26,018 nt of DNA, from NCBI GenBank assembly GCA_018700655.1, contig JABIUG010000451.1, positions 1 through 26,018 on the forward strand, given 5' to 3'. Shown one piece after another: positions 21,402-26,018 of this stretch. Positions within the stretch are counted from its first letter, which is position 1, and the number at the start of each line of letters is the position of its first letter. This stretch comes from Rhodospirillaceae bacterium. Its GTDB lineage: Bacteria > Pseudomonadota > Alphaproteobacteria > SP197. A model generated the notes under the pieces. That model worked only from the letters and a program-made list of their open reading frames with translations, was not told the origin of the DNA and did not search any database. A program made the position numbers and the translations under genes.

Positions 21402-24400
21402 AGCGCTGCTGGTGGTCCACGCTCCTGGCGCAGTTGCTGCTGTGTGCGGCGACTGCGCAGGCCGATTATCTGGATTCCAAGATCTGTGATGAAGAGGGTG
21501 CCGAGTGTGCCGTCTACACAGACAATTTTCTGGTCAACTACCATCCGGCCGATACGACCGACGCCTATGCCGTCCACATTCTGGGCTCGATGGAAACTGC
21601 CTATCAGAAGATATTCGTGGAATGGCAATACGCCTGCCCGGTTTCATGGAATACGCCCGCTTGGATGTCTACATTCGGGATCTCGGCGAGGTCGGCACAC
21701 TGGGCCTCTACAACAGCGTTTATGGCAAATACGGCTCAATAAGCATCAATCTGGAAAGGCGACTTCTAAAGAAGTACGGCACGCAGCCTGCTGCCTGGCA
21801 CCAGGCACGGTCGACAGCTGGTCACGAGCTGTTTCATGTCGCACAGGGGGCCGAGATAGGTTTCGGTCGGTTTACTGCTGCCGTCACCGGATGGGGGCCG
21901 GAACTCAGTTGGCTCATGGAGGCAACTGCCAGTTGGTCCGAGCAGCATATCTATGTGCCCGATCAAATTGATCAGCCCCAGTACGGTTTTTTCTCCAGGC
22001 ATGAGACACCGGATCATTGGCGCCTCCCCTTGTCGGGCGTGACATTGCCTGAACCTGCAGAAGAGACCGACAAACAGCGGGCTTAACGTGTCGCACTCGG
22101 GAAACTGCGCGCCTATGACGCCAGCAGCTTCTTCCAGTATCTGACCGAAAACGATCCTCTGGGGCTTGATCTCGTCAGAAAGATCTTCGCGCGGATTGGT
22201 GACCAAACCGTGCCCGACGTCTGGGGTTCGATTGCCAGCGTCGCAGGAGATAACGACCGCTGGGATGAGAACATTCGACAGTATGTCGGGGATTTCGCCG
22301 TGGCCGTTCTGGCCCGGGCGCCCGCCAACCATGCCGATTACAACTTTGACCAGTTGCGCCCGGTAAACCAGATCGGTGCGTCGCAATCGGTTGCTTTTGT
22401 TGCACCCACGCTGGGCGCACTTGAAGGCGACCGTATTGTTGCGTTCGAGTGTTCGGTTCTCGATCTGGCCGTTGACTATCTCGAACTCGTTCCTTTTACC
22501 GCAGGTTCTGACGATCAGAAGATTCGCACCGCCGATGGCAGCATGGTCGCAATTCCGGCCATCATGCCTACGGTCGACATCGAGCTTGGCGTTGCGGCCG
22601 CGGGCGACGACTGGGCGTTTTATCTGGTTGAGATTCCGCTCGACCTGACCGGCAGCATGGAACCAGGCTGGAGCATTCGCACGATGGAACGCGGCGACGA
22701 CGGCGCTTCGTCTTCGTTGTTGGTTGAGAATTTCGGCGAGTTCAGGCGCGTCTTCGTCGTCGCTGCCAATGTTCGGCGCAACGACGCAGGAAACCTGGAT
22801 CAAAGCCAGCCCTGGCGGTTGTTTGCCAGCGTGGTGGAACCCTTGGTCGTTTCGGCCGTCAAGATCAGCGATGGGCGTAACCGCGAGATTGTGTGGGCAG
22901 TCGAGCGCGAGGGTCAGGAAGACGGTGGGTGGAACACCAGACAGATCGTGACGACCGGCTTGAGCCACACGCCCAACGGCACTGCCCGTATCGAAGTCAG
23001 GCTGAATCGTGCGGCACTGGGCCAGCTTCAGCTCACGCTTGGCACCCTGGTCGTCCCGCTGAAACCGATCGGGACCGGGGCTGATGAGGGCTCGCTTTTT
23101 GCTGCTGATATTGCGCTCGATGCGCTTGCTTCGGAGCTGCTCACCAACGACGAGTCTTCGGTCGAACTGCCCATTGTTGTCGCGGGATGTGACGCCTATG
23201 GCACCAGCTTCGACATGAATCCGTGGACCGTGCCGGGACTTCTTGCCTATGGCGACGACGCGGAGCTTTTGCGTTGGGAAGGTGACGGCCTCGACGGGCC
23301 CGGGGGCTTGGACAATCTTGGTGGCCTCACCGTGCCGTTCAGCAAGCTCGGCATCCCGCCTCATGCCATGTCGGTGCGCCTCGTCCAGCAGCAGAACGGC
23401 GCCGGCACGGTGGTCTATGAAGCAGGCTGGAAACAGATCGAAGACCTTTCGTTGCGCCGCCTCGACATCGCGCTGATGGGGAATTACGACCCGACGCTGC
23501 CGGCAATGATCGAGGTCGTGTTCAGTCAGAGCATGAACGAACGCGATCTTGAAGTTGCGCTTGAGGGCGTGAAGGCGGAGCTCGCACGCAACACAGACCG
23601 GGAGGTCGAAGTCACCAACGCGCGTATTGCCGGGGGCGGCGAGCTCACGGCCAGCATCGAAGGGACCGGCTATTACTATACGGGAACCTTGCCTGCCGCT
23701 CCGGGCCTGCTCTAGTTCATGGCGAGCCAGGGCGAACTGGTTCTGGCTATCTCAGGCAAGAGCGAGGCCGGGCTGGGTGTTGATCACGGCCCCGCCAGCC
23801 AGGCCTATTTCGACTGGGTCGAGAAAACATGGTGGGGCTATGATCCGGCCAATCATCTGGTCGACCGCAATCACAAACTGACAGCAAGTGGCACCTCTTT
23901 TGTCCTGCTTCTCGATGCCTCGCGCTCGATGGCCGACGGCAACAGGCTGGCTGATGCCAAAGCAGCATTGCTGGCCGCACTGCAGGCGATGGGGCCTGCC
24001 GACCAGGCCGCACTGATCGTGTTTTACGATTGTGACCGGGTCGTCCTGGAGAAGGCGTTCACCACCGACCTTGCCGGGTTATGGAATGTGGTCGAGCCGA
24101 TCGGGAGCGGTGGCGGAACGCCGCTGGGAGACGCCGTCGCCTTTGCTCAAAGCTATCTGGCGACGAACGCTGTATACCCCCAACAGAAGTTCCTGGTGTT
24201 TTCCGATGGCGCCTCGAACTGTGGCGCCAGTACGGTCGCGCCCGCCATCACGACGCCAGCGGTGACGCCGCCGGCGCCTGCAATGGCCGAGCCCGCGACT
24301 GATCCGGAACCGGCCGAACCCAGCATCTCGTGGTGGTCCTACCGGCTTGAAATCACCCAGCGTCCGTTCCGTCCGGTGGTTGACGTCGTCCAGATCCACT

Positions 24401-24666
24401 ACGAGGAAGCGACCGGTGACCGGCCATGGTCGGCGTATACGCAGACGCGCTATCCCGTCTCCTCGGCGAGCAGTGGCGGAAGGGTGTTGTGGTCGATCGG
24501 CTGGGCTTCGCCCGAGGATCTGGGATCGACCCGCGCCGAAGGTACCGACGTTGCCGCCCTGCGCAGCCGTGCCGACGCACTGCGCAACAGCGCGGTCGAA
24601 CGGAGCGGCCTCAGTCAGGCCGTCACTGCGGCCTTTGGTGACGGCGCACAGGCGTTGGCCCCATGA
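21398..24666 (+). pseudogene. gene B: exported HExxH metallopeptidase-like and vWA domain protein, broken by one frameshift and two in-frame stops
   Basis: Adding one base at 21637-21639 and reading through TAA (22084-22086) and TAG (23713-23715) gives 1089 residues. A signal peptide (MKRCWWSTLLAQLLLCAATAQA, cut after residue 22 of the family-typical AQA) follows a GGAGG site. Next is a gluzincin-like domain: HELFH at 143-147 (21823-21837) and a likely third zinc ligand, E175, in LMEATASW, 28 residues on. A long unrecognised beta-rich middle follows. Near the C-terminus is a vWA domain with complete MIDAS: DASRS (D840, 23914), T at 24118 in GGGTPLGD, D at 24205 in VFSDG. The TAA lies inside the peptidase-like domain, since the text after it (SFFQYLTE...GLDLVRKIFAR) looks like its C-terminal helices. 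The start overlaps A and the end overlaps C, both as ATGA. Expected role: an exported or surface-bound protease or binding protein. Confidence 0.65.
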
Positions 24667-26018
24667 GGCGGCGGTTTCTCCCTCTTGTCGCGACTACCTT
24701 GGCCCTGTTGCTGACGGCACCAGCGCAGGCCGACGACAACGAACCCAACGACAAACGCAACCAGGCGACGGCGGTGGTGGCGGGCCGCCCGATTGCCGGT
24801 GCGCTCGACGAACGCGATGATGCCGACTGGTACCGGGTCGAGGTCAGCGGCCAGGGCGATCTTTTCGCCGAGGTCATGACCCCATCGGGTGATTTCGCCA
24901 ATGTCGTGGTCAAACTCTACGACGACGAAGGCGCGCCGCTCGGTGACTATGGCGCCTGGGTGACCGGGCCAGGGAGTGTCTTCATCGAAGTCAGCGCGTT
25001 TCAGGACCAGTGGATTCCTCCGCCCGGCGACTATGTCGTCACCTTCAACCACTACAGCTATGACGTCGAACCGCTCGAGATCGAGGAGTTCGAAGTCTTC
25101 GTCGACGATTGGGAAGGTGACGGAACCGGCGGGTTCGACGATGGCCTCGATGAGGAGGTCGGCGATGCCTGGCAAAATGACCCGGTTACGCAGGCGATCG
25201 CACCTGGGGATGTCGTCGAGGGTAGCTATGATGGCAGGGGCCAGGATCCGGTTTTTGAGATTGCGACAGATGGCTCCGGACTTCTTCTGGTCAGCCTCAG
25301 TGTTGAGGGCCGCTCCATGCGGGGTTGGGATGGTGCGCTTGGCGCCGAGATCACCAAGCATCTGGATGGCTGGGCGGTCGATGTTCAGCCTGCCCGCGAT
25401 CGCGAAGGACGCTGGTGGCAAGGGGGCTATCTCGACTCGGGCCGCGGGCTGGTGACGATCGTGCCGGGCATCGATTTTTCATAGGATGGCGGCACCGTCG
25501 CCTACCGTCTCGAGGTGCGCTTTCTGCCCGGTGCCGTAGCACTCTCCGATGCACCTCTGAACTGCGGAGAGGCGCCCGTCCCGTTAACGCTCGATGACTA
25601 TGCCATCGCGACCTTTGAGGCCGGTACGGCGACTCGTTGCCTGGCCGTCGATCTTCCCGTCGCCGGCCGTTTGGTGAGCGAGGCGGTCGATACCGCCGAT
25701 CCGGAATACGGCGAGACGTTGTGGGTCACGGTTGCGGCCGATCACCAAGGGCTGCGTGCTCTTTATGGAAACGAGGTGACCACTGAGCTCGCCCCGGGCG
25801 CCTACATTCTGGCCTTCAACCGCAATTATGAAGATACCCATCAGCAGTTTCAGGTTCGTACCCGTCTGATCGAGGCGGGTCTTGTGATGCAGGACGAAAC
25901 CCGCCTGGAACTTGGTGCCGCGAACCGGGTTGGTGTCGTGCGCCAGGGTCTTGATCCGCATTGGAACGAGACCGTCACCACCGTGATTGTGGAGAATGGC
26001 GGGACTCTCTCGGCAGTG
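24663..26018 (+). pseudogene. gene C: exported protein with pre-peptidase C-terminal-like domain, in-frame TAG, runs off the window
   Basis: The frame starts with ATGA overlapping the stop of gene B and a clear signal peptide (MRRRFLPLVATTLALLL..., cut after AQA at 21-23). Residues 24 to about 120 resemble the pre-peptidase C-terminal (PPC) beta-sandwich: EPND at 27-30, then GALDE and DWYRVEV at 55-61. A D/E-rich linker follows. TAG at 25482-25484 stops the frame after 273 residues, yet the same frame stays open and protein-like for 178 more codons to the window edge. That part includes a second PPC-like stretch (PGAYILAFNRNYED). The stop therefore interrupts a longer gene; the true end is outside the window. 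PPC domains usually accompany secreted proteases, consistent with gene B. Function otherwise unknown. Confidence 0.6.

Noticed and set aside
21766..23364. 532-codon open frame on the minus strand opposite gene B
   Set aside because: High-GC coding DNA often leaves the opposite strand open. The minus-strand product has shadow-like composition and no motif, while the plus strand shows HExxH, flanking domain text and correct gene overlaps.
22084..25484. In-frame TAG codons as pyrrolysine, suggested by the MttB-family gene in the same window
   Set aside because: The MttB-type gene itself has no in-frame TAG, one of the three stops is TAA, no PylS/PylT/PylBCD is visible, and intact genes here (fused hyuAB, large subunit, MoaD-like, MFS) end in TAG as a normal stop.
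1..26018. CRISPR arrays, tRNA or rRNA genes, transposase or integrase genes
   Set aside because: No regularly spaced direct repeats, no cloverleaf or rRNA-like stretches, and no recombinase motifs were seen on either strand.

Overview
The window is GC-rich and densely coded, with 1-4 bp start/stop overlaps between many neighbours. It looks chromosomal and proteobacterial, most likely alphaproteobacterial. That placement is inferred from the gene families, the codon use and the palindromes with CTAGAGC arms; there is no rRNA or tRNA to confirm it.

Left part (1-10242): catabolic and methyl-transfer genes. In order they are a glutamine-synthetase-family ligase (+), a homocysteine S-methyltransferase-family protein (-), a trimethylamine-methyltransferase (MttB) superfamily protein without pyrrolysine (+) coupled to a small SRPBCC protein (+), a 3-hydroxyisobutyrate-dehydrogenase-type reductase (-), and a DapA-type aldolase/lyase (+) followed 10 nt later by a 1219-residue fused HyuA-HyuB (hydantoinase/5-oxoprolinase) protein (+).

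Middle part (10243-20476): a 267 bp non-coding block with inverted and direct repeats separates the fused protein from a long minus-strand gene set. Read in its transcription direction (right to left) this is hyuA, hyuB, SDR dehydrogenase, DHA2-type MFS transporter, then the FAD, [2Fe-2S] and molybdopterin subunits of a xanthine-dehydrogenase-family hydroxylase, then a MoaD/ThiS-like protein ending in GG. hyuA/hyuB/SDR overlap by 4 bp each, as do the FAD and [2Fe-2S] genes. Taken together these genes suggest uptake or export, hydroxylation and ATP-dependent ring opening of an N-methylated or lactam/imide-containing N-heterocycle. The actual substrate cannot be read from the sequence.

Right part (20477-26018): a separate plus-strand locus with its own sigma70-like promoter. 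It encodes three predicted exported proteins (A, B, C), each starting with a signal peptide and joined to the next by an ATGA overlap. B is a very unusual architecture: an HExxH metallopeptidase-like domain near the N-terminus and a von Willebrand factor A domain with an intact MIDAS near the C-terminus. C starts with a pre-peptidase-C-terminal-like domain. All three frames are interrupted: a (GGCCC)4 repeat puts A's signal peptide out of frame, B has one single-base frameshift plus in-frame TAA and TAG codons, and C has an in-frame TAG. The reading frames on both sides of every break remain protein-like. This points to recent decay, phase variation or localised sequence error rather than old pseudogenes. 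This locus is the most interesting part of the window.
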